DNA from: Polaribacter huanghezhanensis
GTDB lineage: Bacteria > Bacteroidota > Bacteroidia > Flavobacteriales > Flavobacteriaceae
DNA length: 64,000 bases
Assembly: GCF_030444335.1 (NCBI RefSeq)
Contig: NZ_CP128595.1
Span: 1,364,001 to 1,428,000, forward strand
Reading direction: 5' to 3'
The notes under the pieces were generated by a model. That model saw only the letters and a program-made list of their open reading frames with translations, ran no database searches and was not told the DNA's origin. The position numbers and the translations under genes were made by a program. Within the stretch, counting starts at the first letter, position 1; each line of letters starts with the position of its first letter. Below are positions 1-9,038 of the stretch, one piece after another.

Positions 1-738
1 ACAGATTGGGCAAAAAAATATGCGAGTTCAATTACTTTGGGTTCAGGTCAATTCTGCACAAACCCAGGTTTGTTAATTGGAGTTAAAGGAAATGGATTGA
101 ATCAATTTGCTCAAACCTTAGCAGAAGAAATTGTAAAAATTGAACCAACTTGTATGTTACATCCAAATATTGTTGGAGCGTACAATAGCAATAAATCAAA
201 AGCAATTGCTCAAGATGGAATTAAAATATTAGCAGATTTTTCCGGAGATATTAAAAGCAACTATGGACGTCAAATAGTTTCTAAGGTTGATGGAAAAATA
301 TTTTTAGAAAACCCAACATTACATCACGAAGTTTTTGGGCCTTTTTCTCTGATTGTTGAATGTGAAAATGAAACACAATTAGAAGAAGTTTTAAATAAAT
401 TAGAAGGACAATTAACAGGTACAATTGTAGCAACAGATACTGAACTAGTTTCAAATGCAGGAATTGTATCAGCAATGCAAAATAGAGTTGGAAGAATTAT
501 TTTTAATGGTGTTCCAACAGGAGTAGAGGTGTGTCCTTCGATGCAACACGGTGGCCCATATCCAGCATCAACAGATTCGAGATTTACTGCAGTTGGAGTA
601 GATTCCATCAAACGTTGGATTAGACCATTTAGTTTTCAATCTTGGCCAAATGATTTGTTGCCAAATGAACTAAAAAATGAAAATCCGCTTGGAATTTTAA
701 GAAACGTCAACGGAATAAAAACTACTGATAAAATATAG
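1..738 (+). CDS. Aldehyde dehydrogenase, 2-oxoglutarate-semialdehyde type (C-terminal part, cut by window edge)
   Basis: The reading frame is open from base 1, so the N-terminal half lies outside the window; about 245 residues are seen. The catalytic cysteine sits in GSGQFCTNPG (Cys codon at 55-57), a form typical of NADP-dependent 2-oxoglutarate-semialdehyde dehydrogenases. The C-terminal part carries the NGVPTGVEVC and GGPYPASTDSRFTAVG stretches seen in the same group. The enzyme would oxidise 2-oxoglutarate semialdehyde to 2-oxoglutarate, the last step of trans-4-hydroxyproline (or pentose/glucarate) catabolism. The epimerase and FAD dehydrogenase downstream favour hydroxyproline. It ends 4 bp before the DUF885 gene, so the two are probably cotranscribed. 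Confidence 0.9.
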   Translation, partial: TDWAKKYASSITLGSGQFCTNPGLLIGVKGNGLNQFAQTLAEEIVKIEPTCMLHPNIVGAYNSNKSKAIAQDGIKILADFSGDIKSNYGRQIVSKVDGKIFLENPTLHHEVFGPFSLIVECENETQLEEVLNKLEGQLTGTIVATDTELVSNAGIVSAMQNRVGRIIFNGVPTGVEVCPSMQHGGPYPASTDSRFTAVGVDSIKRWIRPFSFQSWPNDLLPNELKNENPLGILRNVNGIKTTDKI

Positions 739-742
739 TACT

Positions 743-2464
743 ATGAAAATATTCAAACTCTTTGGGCTTGTCCTTTTAATAAGTTTTTCGGCTTGTAAAA
801 AAATTTCGTCAAGTGATCAATTAAATAACATCATTAAAGAATATGAGAAGCCCAGAGAGTATGAGTTTAATAGATATGAATCTGTAGAAAATACCATTAA
901 ATATTATCAATCAGAAGCTGATTTTGCTGCAAATTTAAAAGAAAAACTAGCTGCTGTTTCTGTGGAAGGTTTGTCTGAAACGGATAAAATATCCAAAGAA
1001 TTATTATTGTTTGTTTTGCAAGATAAAATAGATACGCAGACGTATAAAATGTATTTAAACCCGATTACAAACGAGTCTGCTTTTCATTTAAATTTGAGTA
1101 GAATGGCAAACAGAAATTTTAAAAACAAAGCTCAAGTTATTGGTTATTTAAACCAATTAAATGAGTTGCCAAAGCGAGTAGATTACAATTTAAACCTGTT
1201 AAGAGCTGGAGTTAAAGAAGGCATTTCGCAACCAAAAGCGGTTTTTTATAAGTACGAAAACACCTACAACAAACATATTGTGGCTGATGTAACGAAGAGC
1301 GAGTTTTATGCGCCATTTCACAAATTACCAACATCATTTTCGTCTGCTTTAAAAGATTCTATCATTGCAGTAGCAAAAATAAGTGTTCAAAAAAACGCCA
1401 TAGATCAGTATAAAAAAATTAAAACTTTTTTTGAAAAGGAATACTTTCCGAATACTAGAAAAGGTTTAGGAGTTTCTACCACTCCAAACGGAAAAAAATT
1501 TTATCAAAATCGCATTAATTTTTACACCACAAGTACCAAATATACGGCAGAAGATATCCATCAAATCGGATTGAAAGAAGTGGCTAGAATTAAAGCAGAA
1601 ATGCAACAAATAATTAAAAATTTAGGTTTTAAAGGTTCGTTTGCAGATTTTTTAAAATTCTTAAGAACTGATGAGCAATTCTATGCAAAAACTCCGAAAG
1701 AATTAATCATGTTTGCAAGAGACATTGCAAAAAGAATTGATGCAGAATTGCCTAAGTTTTTTAAAACTTTACCTAGAAAACCGTATGGTGTTGTGCCTGT
1801 TCCTGCTGCAATTGCACCAAATTATACTGGCGGAAGATATTCGGGCTCTAGAAGTGAAACTTCGGCAGGTTTTTATTGGGTAAACACCTATAATTTACCA
1901 AGCAGAACATTGTATACAATTCCGGCTTTAACAGCACATGAAGCAGTCCCGGGACATCATTTACAAATGTCTTTGAATAACGAATTGCCAAAAACAATTC
2001 CGCAATTTAGAAGAAATTTATATTTATCAGCATTTGGAGAAGGTTGGGGATTGTATTCAGAATATTTAGCAGACGAAATGGGTATTTATACAACTCCGTA
2101 TGAAAAATTTGGACAATTAACGTATGAAATGTGGCGCGCTTGTAGATTGGTGGTTGATACCGGAGTGCATGTAAAAGGTTGGACACGTCAAGAAATGATA
2201 GATTATATGGCATCAAATACGGCTTTATCGATGCATGAAGTTACCACAGAAACAGATCGTTATATTTCTTGGCCAGGACAAGCATTATCGTATAAAATGG
2301 GAGAACTTAAAATTCGTGAAATGCGAAAAAAAGCGGAAGCTGAATTAGGAGAAAAGTTTAATATTAGAGATTTTCACGAAGTGATTCTAGAAGAAGGAAC
2401 CGTTACCTTATCCATTTTAGAAAATAGAATACTTAATTATATTGATGCTAAAAAAAATGAGTAG
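743..2464 (+). CDS. DUF885 family lipoprotein, putative zinc metallopeptidase
   Basis: A 573-residue protein with a lipoprotein signal (hydrophobic run then FSAC, Cys18). The DUF885 signature HEAVPGHHLQ starts near residue 399 and is followed about 30 residues later by GEGWGLYSEYLADEMG, which together resemble an HExxxxHH...E metal site. DUF885 proteins are largely uncharacterised; some are reported or predicted to be carboxypeptidase-like. The gene is 4 bp after the aldehyde dehydrogenase and overlaps the hydroxyproline epimerase start by 8 bp, so it is embedded in the hydroxyproline operon. I infer that it may release hydroxyproline-containing peptides or amino acids in the periplasm, but no substrate can be read from sequence. 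Confidence 0.88.
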   Translation: MKIFKLFGLVLLISFSACKKISSSDQLNNIIKEYEKPREYEFNRYESVENTIKYYQSEADFAANLKEKLAAVSVEGLSETDKISKELLLFVLQDKIDTQTYKMYLNPITNESAFHLNLSRMANRNFKNKAQVIGYLNQLNELPKRVDYNLNLLRAGVKEGISQPKAVFYKYENTYNKHIVADVTKSEFYAPFHKLPTSFSSALKDSIIAVAKISVQKNAIDQYKKIKTFFEKEYFPNTRKGLGVSTTPNGKKFYQNRINFYTTSTKYTAEDIHQIGLKEVARIKAEMQQIIKNLGFKGSFADFLKFLRTDEQFYAKTPKELIMFARDIAKRIDAELPKFFKTLPRKPYGVVPVPAAIAPNYTGGRYSGSRSETSAGFYWVNTYNLPSRTLYTIPALTAHEAVPGHHLQMSLNNELPKTIPQFRRNLYLSAFGEGWGLYSEYLADEMGIYTTPYEKFGQLTYEMWRACRLVVDTGVHVKGWTRQEMIDYMASNTALSMHEVTTETDRYISWPGQALSYKMGELKIREMRKKAEAELGEKFNIRDFHEVILEEGTVTLSILENRILNYIDAKKNE

Positions 2465-3467
2465 AAAAACATTTTTTTGTGTGGATGCACATACTTGCGG
2501 AAACCCAGTAAGAGTTGTTGCTGGTGGGGGACCAAATTTGGTTGGTAAAAACATGAGCGAAAAGCGTCAGCATTTTATAAAAGAATACGATTGGATCAGA
2601 AAAGGGTTGATGTTTGAACCACGCGGACACGATATGATGAGTGGAAGTATTTTATTTCCACCGCACAATCCAGAAAATGATTTTGCTATTTTATTTATAG
2701 AAACTTCGGGTTGTTTGCCAATGTGTGGACACGGAACAATTGGTGCAATTACCATCGCAATTGAAGAAGGGTTAATCATGCCAAAAGTTTCTGGAAAAAT
2801 TAAAATGGAAGCGCCAGCTGGTTTGGTACATATTGAATACGGACAAACAGGTAAAAAAGTAGATTGGGTAAAATTAACCAATGTAAAAAGTTATTTAGCC
2901 GCAGAAAATTTAACGGTTGATTGCCCTGAATTAGGAGAAATATCGTTTGATGTAGCTTATGGTGGAAATTATTACGCCATTGTAGACCCTCAGAAAAACT
3001 TTTCTGGAGTACACGATTTTACAGCTTCAAAAATTATTCAATATTCTCAAGTTGTTCGAGATCGAATTAAAGAAAAATATTCAAATCAATTTATCCATCC
3101 AGAAAACGACACGATTAGAGATGTAACACATTTATTGTGGTCAGGAGACCCAATTGATCCAACATCATCCGGAAGAAATGCTGTTTTTTATGGCGATAAA
3201 GCTATTGATAGAAGTCCGTGCGGAACAGGAACATCTGCAAGATTAGCGCAATTATATGCCAAAGGAAAATTAAAAAAAGGAGAACAATTTATCCACGAGA
3301 GTTTTATTGGTAGCAAATTTATTGGTTGTGTAGAAGAGGAAACAACTTTAGATGGAAAATTAGCAATTATTCCAAGTGTTCAAGGTTGGGCAAAAATTTA
3401 TGGATATAACACGATTATTATTGATGATGAAGATGATCCGTATGCACACGGATTTCAAGTGATATAA
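2457..3467 (+). CDS. 4-hydroxyproline 2-epimerase (proline racemase family)
   Basis: A 336-residue proline-racemase-family protein. Both catalytic cysteines are present: Cys90 in MCGHGT and Cys255 in DRSPCGTGTSA. This argues for a racemase/epimerase rather than the trans-3-hydroxyproline dehydratase branch, which has Thr at the first or second position. The reaction would be trans-4-hydroxy-L-proline to cis-4-hydroxy-D-proline, the entry step of hydroxyproline catabolism. I chose ATG 2457 because the protein then starts MSRKTFFCVDAHTCGNPVR, as family members do; in-frame TTG 2442 and ATG 2445 lie further inside the DUF885 gene. The neighbouring dehydrogenases support hydroxyproline over proline as substrate. 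Confidence 0.9.
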   Translation: MSRKTFFCVDAHTCGNPVRVVAGGGPNLVGKNMSEKRQHFIKEYDWIRKGLMFEPRGHDMMSGSILFPPHNPENDFAILFIETSGCLPMCGHGTIGAITIAIEEGLIMPKVSGKIKMEAPAGLVHIEYGQTGKKVDWVKLTNVKSYLAAENLTVDCPELGEISFDVAYGGNYYAIVDPQKNFSGVHDFTASKIIQYSQVVRDRIKEKYSNQFIHPENDTIRDVTHLLWSGDPIDPTSSGRNAVFYGDKAIDRSPCGTGTSARLAQLYAKGKLKKGEQFIHESFIGSKFIGCVEEETTLDGKLAIIPSVQGWAKIYGYNTIIIDDEDDPYAHGFQVI

Positions 3468-3610
3468 CTAATGAAACAATGTAATAATGACGTAATGAAG
3501 CAGTGAAAAGATACTAAAAAAGAAAAATTATGGAAATGCCAGAATTTGTTGAAAGATTAAAGAAAAAATACAAATATCAATTAACACATTAATTCATTTT
3601 ATCATTAAAT

Positions 3611-4855
3611 ATGAAAAATTGTATCATCATCGGCGGTGGAATTATAGGCTTAAGTACCGCTTATTATCTTCAAAAAGAAGGGCATCAGGTTACGGTAATC
3701 GATAAATCAGATTTTACAAGTGGCGCATCTTATGTAAATGCAGGTTATATTACTCCGAGTCACTTTATTTCGTTGGCTTCTCCAGGGATTATTACACAAG
3801 GGATTAAATGGATGTTTAATGCATCGAGCCCTTTTTATGTAAAACCGAGCTTAGATCTTGATTTTTTAAAGTGGGGTTTGGCTTTCAAAAAATCTGCAAC
3901 AGCAAAAAAAGTTGAAAAATCCATTCCCGTTATAAAAGATATCAATTTGCTTGGAAGAGATTTATATGAAGCACTAAAAGCTTCGGGTGATTTTAACTTT
4001 CATTACCAACGCAAAGGATTATTAGTGTACTATCAATCAGATAAAGTAGGTGAGCACGAGTGGAAAATTGGACAAAGAGGAATTCATGAAGGTTTAGGAG
4101 TGCAAAATTTATCTTTAGAAGGGATTAAAAAAATGGAACCAAATATAGATTTAAATGTAAAAGGAGCGGTCTATTTTGATTGTGATGCACATATGACTCC
4201 AACTGATTTTATGCCAGAAATGGTCTCATATTTAAAATCAAAAGGTGTAAAAATTTTAGCAAACGAAGAAGTAAAAGATGTTGTAGTTGTAAATGAAACA
4301 ATTAAAAGTGTTATTACAAATAGAGCTCGTTATGAAGCCGATGAAATTGTTATGGCAGCAGGAAGTTGGTCCCCGTTATTATCAAAAAAACTCGGAATTA
4401 AAATTTTGATTCAGGCAGGAAAAGGATATCGCATTAATGTTGAAAGAGAAACCAATATTACGATTCCATCAATTTTATGCGAAGCAAATGTTGCGGTTAC
4501 TCCAATGTCTGGTTTTACTCGTTTTGCAGGAACTATGGAAATTGGTGGAATCAATCATAAAATAAATCCAGTACGTGTAAATGCAATTGCAACTGCTGCT
4601 CAAAAATTTTACAACAATTTAGAAATTACCGAACAAGAAAAAAACGAGGCACAATGTGGATTGCGACCGTGTTCTCCAGATGGTTTGCCTTATATAGGAA
4701 AATCATCGAAATGTAAAAACTTAACCATTGCAGCTGGTCATGCAATGATGGGTTGGAGTTTGGGTCCGGCAACCGGAAAATTAGTTTCTGAAATTATTTC
4801 AGATAAAAAAACAAGCTTAGATTTGAACCCATTTCATCCAGATAGAAAATTTTAA
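3611..4855 (+). CDS. FAD-dependent D-amino-acid dehydrogenase (DadA/DAO family), probable D-hydroxyproline dehydrogenase
   Basis: A 414-residue FAD oxidoreductase. The N-terminus carries the dinucleotide-binding GGGIIGLSTAYYLQ motif (Gly8, Gly10, Gly13), and the C-terminus has the GLRPCSPDGLPYIGKS and AGHAMMGWSLGPATG stretches typical of DadA-type enzymes. In context it should oxidise cis-4-hydroxy-D-proline to the 1-pyrroline-4-hydroxy-2-carboxylate intermediate, passing electrons to the respiratory chain. It lies 143 bp after the epimerase. The DapA-family deaminase needed for the next step is not in the window and may lie upstream of base 1. It converges with the GNAT gene, overlapping its stop by 4 bp. 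Confidence 0.88.
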   Translation: MKNCIIIGGGIIGLSTAYYLQKEGHQVTVIDKSDFTSGASYVNAGYITPSHFISLASPGIITQGIKWMFNASSPFYVKPSLDLDFLKWGLAFKKSATAKKVEKSIPVIKDINLLGRDLYEALKASGDFNFHYQRKGLLVYYQSDKVGEHEWKIGQRGIHEGLGVQNLSLEGIKKMEPNIDLNVKGAVYFDCDAHMTPTDFMPEMVSYLKSKGVKILANEEVKDVVVVNETIKSVITNRARYEADEIVMAAGSWSPLLSKKLGIKILIQAGKGYRINVERETNITIPSILCEANVAVTPMSGFTRFAGTMEIGGINHKINPVRVNAIATAAQKFYNNLEITEQEKNEAQCGLRPCSPDGLPYIGKSSKCKNLTIAAGHAMMGWSLGPATGKLVSEIISDKKTSLDLNPFHPDRKF

Positions 4856-5325
4856 TTCTCTAAATCGTTAATATCCAAGCGCATTTGAATCATATGCTTT
4901 GAAAAACCAACTTTTTCATACGCTTTAATTGCAGATGGATTTGTACTGTATACATCCAAACGAATTTCATGTACGTTTTTTGTTTTACTCCAGATTAATA
5001 ATGCATCAATAATTAATTTATTATACCCATTTCCTCGATGTTTTTCTGGAACAAACATAAAACCTAAATACGCATGTTTATTGTGTTTTAAATAAACGCT
5101 GTCTGGTTTTACCTTTGCATATCCAGAAGCAACCAATTCGTCATTAATTTCTACAACATACAAAACAGCATCATCATTGGTGATGAAATTTTCTAAATCA
5201 TAATACACAACTTTACCGTCTTTTATAGTCGCATCCATCGGCCGTTCGGCATTTACCAAATCATCCATAAATGTGTCTAAAATTGGCAAGTCATCTTTTG
5301 TTGCTAATCGAACTATTGGTTTCAT
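4852..5325 (-). CDS. GNAT family N-acetyltransferase
   Basis: A 157-residue GNAT-fold protein from ATG 5325 (MKPIVRLATKDDLP). The acetyl-CoA loop is seen as FVPEKHRGNGYNKLIIDALL, followed by a beta-5 / alpha-4 region LDVYSTNPSAIKAYEKVGF, both standard for the family. The substrate cannot be predicted. The start follows the stop of the NTF2-like lipoprotein gene by 1 nt, so the two are translationally close and share a transcript. An upstream in-frame extension would overlap that gene and lacks homology-like sequence. Confidence 0.88.
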   Translation of the reverse strand: MKPIVRLATKDDLPILDTFMDDLVNAERPMDATIKDGKVVYYDLENFITNDDAVLYVVEINDELVASGYAKVKPDSVYLKHNKHAYLGFMFVPEKHRGNGYNKLIIDALLIWSKTKNVHEIRLDVYSTNPSAIKAYEKVGFSKHMIQMRLDINDLEN

Positions 5326-5326
5326 A

Positions 5327-5758
5327 CTAAGCAGAAGTATCAGCAATGATTTTCCATTCGCCATTTATCTTTTTAAAGATAATCATAAATATACCGTTTG
5401 CATTTCCAACGTTGCGAGTTAAATGAAATTCTCCCATTACAAAATATGCACCCTCATTAATTTTAGAAATGTCATTGATTTTAAATTGTAACGTTCCAGA
5501 ATGATCTGGAGTTGGATAACCTCTCTTGTAATTTGCTAAGGTTTTATTCCAGCCAAGTGTTACGCCATTGCTTCCATAAAACTTTAAAGAATCTGACTTC
5601 CAATACCCTTGCATAAATCCTTCTAAGTCGTGTTTAGACCAAGCGATTTGTTGTAAATCCAGAATTGCTAGAATGTCTTTTTTATCTTGCTCTTCTGTAG
5701 AAGTTACGCAAGAAGAAAGTAGTAAAATAGTTGCGAAAAGGAATAGCATTTTTTTCAT
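5327..5758 (-). CDS. NTF2-like (DUF4440/SnoaL-type) lipoprotein
   Basis: A 143-residue protein with a lipoprotein signal (MKKMLFLFATILLLSSC, Cys17). The rest reads as a small alpha+beta barrel of the NTF2/DUF4440 type: an early helix ILAILDLQQIAWSKHDLEGFMQGYW, then strands ending in GIFMIIFKKINGEWKIIADTSA, which is the characteristic end of this fold. Such proteins are often ligand-binding or of unknown role. It is first of a two-gene unit with the GNAT protein. Confidence 0.82.
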   Translation of the reverse strand: MKKMLFLFATILLLSSCVTSTEEQDKKDILAILDLQQIAWSKHDLEGFMQGYWKSDSLKFYGSNGVTLGWNKTLANYKRGYPTPDHSGTLQFKINDISKINEGAYFVMGEFHLTRNVGNANGIFMIIFKKINGEWKIIADTSA

Positions 5759-5799
5759 AAATAAGTATTTTATAATAAGTAAGATACTAAAAGTAAGGT

Positions 5800-8700
5800 T
5801 TATATTTTAGTTTGCTGTTTCATAAAATCTTCAGCAAATATTTTACGCAAGTAAAAAAGGACTTCTACTGCATCTTTTTTTGTGAAAACTAGTGGCGGCT
5901 TTATTTTTAAGACATTGTGATCTGGGCCATCGGTACTCATTAAAATTCCGTGATCTTTCATTCTATTTGCCAAATAATCGGTTTGTGCTGCTAACGGATT
6001 TAGTCTTGAATCCGTCAATTCAATTCCAAGAAACAATCCTTGTCCGCGGACATCGCCAATAATTGGAAATTCTGTAGCTAATTTTTTTAATTCAGTTTTT
6101 AAAAATTCTCCAACTTCTAATGCATTTTCTTGTAATTTTTCTCGCTTTACGGTTTTTATAACTTCGGTAGCAATAGCACAAGAAACCGGATTACCACCAA
6201 ACGTATTAAAATATTCCATTCCGTTTGCAAAAGCATCAGCAACTTTTTGTGTACAAGCAACTGCTGCAACAGGATGACCGTTCCCTAGTGGTTTTCCGAT
6301 GGTAACAATATCCGGAATTACATTGTGTAACTGAAATCCCCAAAAAGTTGTTCCCATTCTACCACAACCCGTTTGCACTTCATCAGAAATACAAATTCCG
6401 CCTGCTTTTCTAACTTTTTCATAAGCTTTTGCTAAAAACCCTTCTGGCAATTCAATTTGACCGCCGCAACTAATGATGGGTTCAATGATAAATCCACCAA
6501 CATTTCTTTCTTTTTGTTGAATTTTTACAATACATTTTTCAACTTCTTCTGCGTAGTTATCAGCTGTGTTTTCTCCTCTGTATTTTCCGCGAAAAGAATC
6601 AGGTAACGGAAAAATTTGTGTGTATTCTGGAGCGCCATTCCCGCCTTTTCCATCAAATTTATAGGATGAAATATCAATACACATATTTGAATTTCCGTGA
6701 TAACCAATTTCACTAGCTATGATGTCTTTTTCTCCAGTAACAGCTTTTGCCATTCTGATTGCCAATTCGTTTGCTTCACTTCCAGAATTTACAAAATGCA
6801 ACACTTCTAACTCTTTTGGTAAAGTTTCCATCAATTCTTTGGCTAATTCGTTGATGTTTTCGTGTAAATACCTCGAATTGGTATTGATCAACGCCATTTG
6901 TTCTTGACCAGCTTTTACAACAGTATACTTTTCATGTCCAACATGCGCCACATTATTTACGGTGTCTAAATAGTTGTTTCCAAATTGATCCATTAAATAT
7001 TGACCAGCTCCACGAACCATTTTAATTGGTGTACTGTATTGCAGACTTAAACTTTTTCCTAAATGTTGTTTTCTGTAATTGATAATTTCTTCATTAGAAA
7101 TCATTGTATTTTTTTGCAATCCTTCTGATTTGAATAATAAATTTGGATCTGGACAAACACTTTTCCAAACATCAATCTGCTTTAAATACGCAACACCAGG
7201 AAAGTCAGTTTTATAATCAAACAAAGAAAGCATCACCTGAAAATGTAAATGCGGCGCCCAATTTCCGTTTTCAGGATGATTTGCCAATTCAGCAATTTTT
7301 TCTCCTTTTAAAATAATGTCTCCAATTTTATGTTTTGTTGCGCTTTCAACCGTATTATGTCCGTATAAAGTATAAAATTCAAAACTTTCCGTTTTGTGTT
7401 TTAAAACCACCAAGCCTCCATATTCTTTATCTCCAGCATCATTAACTGCAATAATAACTTCACCATCCAAAAGTGCATGCACCGGAGTGTTTTCTGGTAG
7501 CCAATAATCAATTCCTAAATGAATACTTCTACTTTCTCTTCCTTGATTTCCGATTTTATCATAGGCTGTAGAAGTGTACAACGCTCTGGGTTCTAAATAT
7601 CCGCCAGCAATAATTTTAGTGGGAACTTCTTTTTGTAATTGATCAATTTTAAACTGTAAGAACTCTAAATTATTAAAATCTTCTTGATGTCCAATCCATT
7701 TGCTAGAAACACTTAAATCGATATGATGAATTTCATTTTTGTGTACAGTTGGAAATAAACCTGAAAGTGAAAACGTATTTTTAGAAGCCCATTTTTGAAA
7801 TTGTTCTTCATTTGGATGTGCTGTAAATCCACAGGCAGCTCTAAAAGAATATTCTGCAAAATCAGGGTGAATTCCTTTCCATTTTTTTAAGATTTCCCAA
7901 ACTGGTTTTTCGCTAATTAATAAATAGTCGTTGTTGGGATTTTCAATTTTATTGATGGCAGATTTTGTTACAGAAATCAACAAACGCATGGCAATTGCAT
8001 TGTGCAAATGTTTGATTTCTTTTTCTTGTAAAGGAAAAGTGGAATGATACCCTTTGACAATCGACAAAGCTGCTTCTAAAGGATTTGGATGATTGATCGT
8101 TGTATAACATGCAATTGCAACATCATTAATAATTTGCGTGTAAACGGTATCTCCATAATCGATAACCGCTTTTACAGTTGGATGGATTAAATCGCTAGAA
8201 ACAATAATATTATTGTCGTTTGCATCGTTGTGTACAACCGATTTTCGTAAAAGAGTGTACCCTGATTTCTGAGATTCAAACTGCTCTTGAAAATAGGTGA
8301 TTATGTTTTTTTCTTCGGATGAAAAAAGATGAAGATGCTTTTTTGTCCAAAGTGATTGTGCAACATCCCAAGCAAATTTTCTATCCACTTTTTCATGTTC
8401 AAATCCTTGTAAAGCAGCAGTTAATTTTCCACATTGTTCGCCAAGACTAAAACGCAATTCGTTTAATTGCGGATTTACTGATGACCAGATTCTGCCAGAA
8501 ATCCACGTTAATAAACGCACATTTCTTGTGTTTCCAAAATGGTCTGTAATTGTAGAAACAGCGTTTCCGTTTGTGTCTAAAATAACTTTTGGAACGATTA
8601 GATCTTCTTTGCTGTTTTCTACAAACTGCAATAGTTTTTGTTGAAAATCGAGATAATTTTCATCTTCATTTGTACGAGATATTTTCAAAACATACGCTTC

Positions 8701-8835
8701 AGAGCTGCTGACTTTAATTTTAAAATTAAAATCAATTTCTCCAGGTAATTCAGAAATACTTCCTTTGATATTGTATCTTTCAAAGAGGATTTTCTCTGCT
8801 TGATCTATGGTTGTTTTTACGGAGTTGTAATCCAT
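5800..8835 (-). CDS. Three-domain fusion: APH-type kinase, M23 peptidase-like domain, class-III PLP phospho-lyase/aminotransferase
   Basis: A 1011-residue protein with three domains. Residues 1-340 are an aminoglycoside-phosphotransferase/choline-kinase fold with the Brenner motif His202-x-Asp204-x4-Asn209 and the Mg loop IDYGD (Asp226). Residues 430-540 are an M23 LytM-like domain with HLGID (His439, Asp443), YGH (His493) and APHLHF (His529, His531). Residues 580-1011 are a class-III PLP enzyme with SGSEAN, DEVQTGCGRMG (Asp818) and the PLP lysine in IGKPLGNGHP (Lys848). The kinase and class-III domains match the human pair hydroxylysine kinase + phosphohydroxylysine phospho-lyase, or an ethanolamine kinase + phosphoethanolamine phospho-lyase pair. 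There is no signal peptide, so the M23 domain is odd in a cytoplasmic protein. The nearby hydroxyproline genes favour hydroxylysine, but this is inference. Confidence 0.85.
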   Translation of the reverse strand: MDYNSVKTTIDQAEKILFERYNIKGSISELPGEIDFNFKIKVSSSEAYVLKISRTNEDENYLDFQQKLLQFVENSKEDLIVPKVILDTNGNAVSTITDHFGNTRNVRLLTWISGRIWSSVNPQLNELRFSLGEQCGKLTAALQGFEHEKVDRKFAWDVAQSLWTKKHLHLFSSEEKNIITYFQEQFESQKSGYTLLRKSVVHNDANDNNIIVSSDLIHPTVKAVIDYGDTVYTQIINDVAIACYTTINHPNPLEAALSIVKGYHSTFPLQEKEIKHLHNAIAMRLLISVTKSAINKIENPNNDYLLISEKPVWEILKKWKGIHPDFAEYSFRAACGFTAHPNEEQFQKWASKNTFSLSGLFPTVHKNEIHHIDLSVSSKWIGHQEDFNNLEFLQFKIDQLQKEVPTKIIAGGYLEPRALYTSTAYDKIGNQGRESRSIHLGIDYWLPENTPVHALLDGEVIIAVNDAGDKEYGGLVVLKHKTESFEFYTLYGHNTVESATKHKIGDIILKGEKIAELANHPENGNWAPHLHFQVMLSLFDYKTDFPGVAYLKQIDVWKSVCPDPNLLFKSEGLQKNTMISNEEIINYRKQHLGKSLSLQYSTPIKMVRGAGQYLMDQFGNNYLDTVNNVAHVGHEKYTVVKAGQEQMALINTNSRYLHENINELAKELMETLPKELEVLHFVNSGSEANELAIRMAKAVTGEKDIIASEIGYHGNSNMCIDISSYKFDGKGGNGAPEYTQIFPLPDSFRGKYRGENTADNYAEEVEKCIVKIQQKERNVGGFIIEPIISCGGQIELPEGFLAKAYEKVRKAGGICISDEVQTGCGRMGTTFWGFQLHNVIPDIVTIGKPLGNGHPVAAVACTQKVADAFANGMEYFNTFGGNPVSCAIATEVIKTVKREKLQENALEVGEFLKTELKKLATEFPIIGDVRGQGLFLGIELTDSRLNPLAAQTDYLANRMKDHGILMSTDGPDHNVLKIKPPLVFTKKDAVEVLFYLRKIFAEDFMKQQTKI

Positions 8836-8918
8836 TTAAGTAAAATAGTTATTTAAATTATACTCTTAATTCGAAATGTGAAACATGGATGAAAAGATAG
8901 TATTTAAAAATTGATTTT

Positions 8919-9009
8919 CCACTCATCGATACTTTTTTACCATTCATCGACATATAAGCAATATTTCAACTATTTTGAGAATAAAAAGAAATACTTTTTA
9001 TCAATTTTG
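8919..9009 (+). promoter_or_regulatory. LytTR-type direct-repeat operator and promoter of the receiver/H-NOX/kinase operon
   Basis: Three half-sites lie in tandem: CCACTCATCGATA (8919-8931), CCATTCATCGACA (8940-8952) and a weaker TCAACTATT (8966-8974), spaced 21 and 22 bp between cores. A -7-like box CAATTTTG (9002-9009, 7 of 8 to TAnnTTTG if C is read for T) follows at the same distance as in three other promoters of the region. Direct repeats spaced by two helical turns are the known binding mode of LytTR domains. The site would make the operon that encodes the LytTR regulator autoregulated. Confidence 0.65.
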
Positions 9010-9038
9010 TATATTAGATTCCATATAACTTATTAAAA

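Noticed and set aside
3530..3592. A 20-codon ORF (MEMPEFVERLKKKY...) between the epimerase and the FAD dehydrogenase
   Set aside because: Short, Lys-rich, with no recognisable match or ribosome binding site; could be a gene remnant but cannot be supported.
8919..8974. CRISPR-like array from the short direct repeats
   Set aside because: Units are 21-22 bp apart with no fixed spacers, only 2-3 copies and tied to a promoter; no cas genes in the window.
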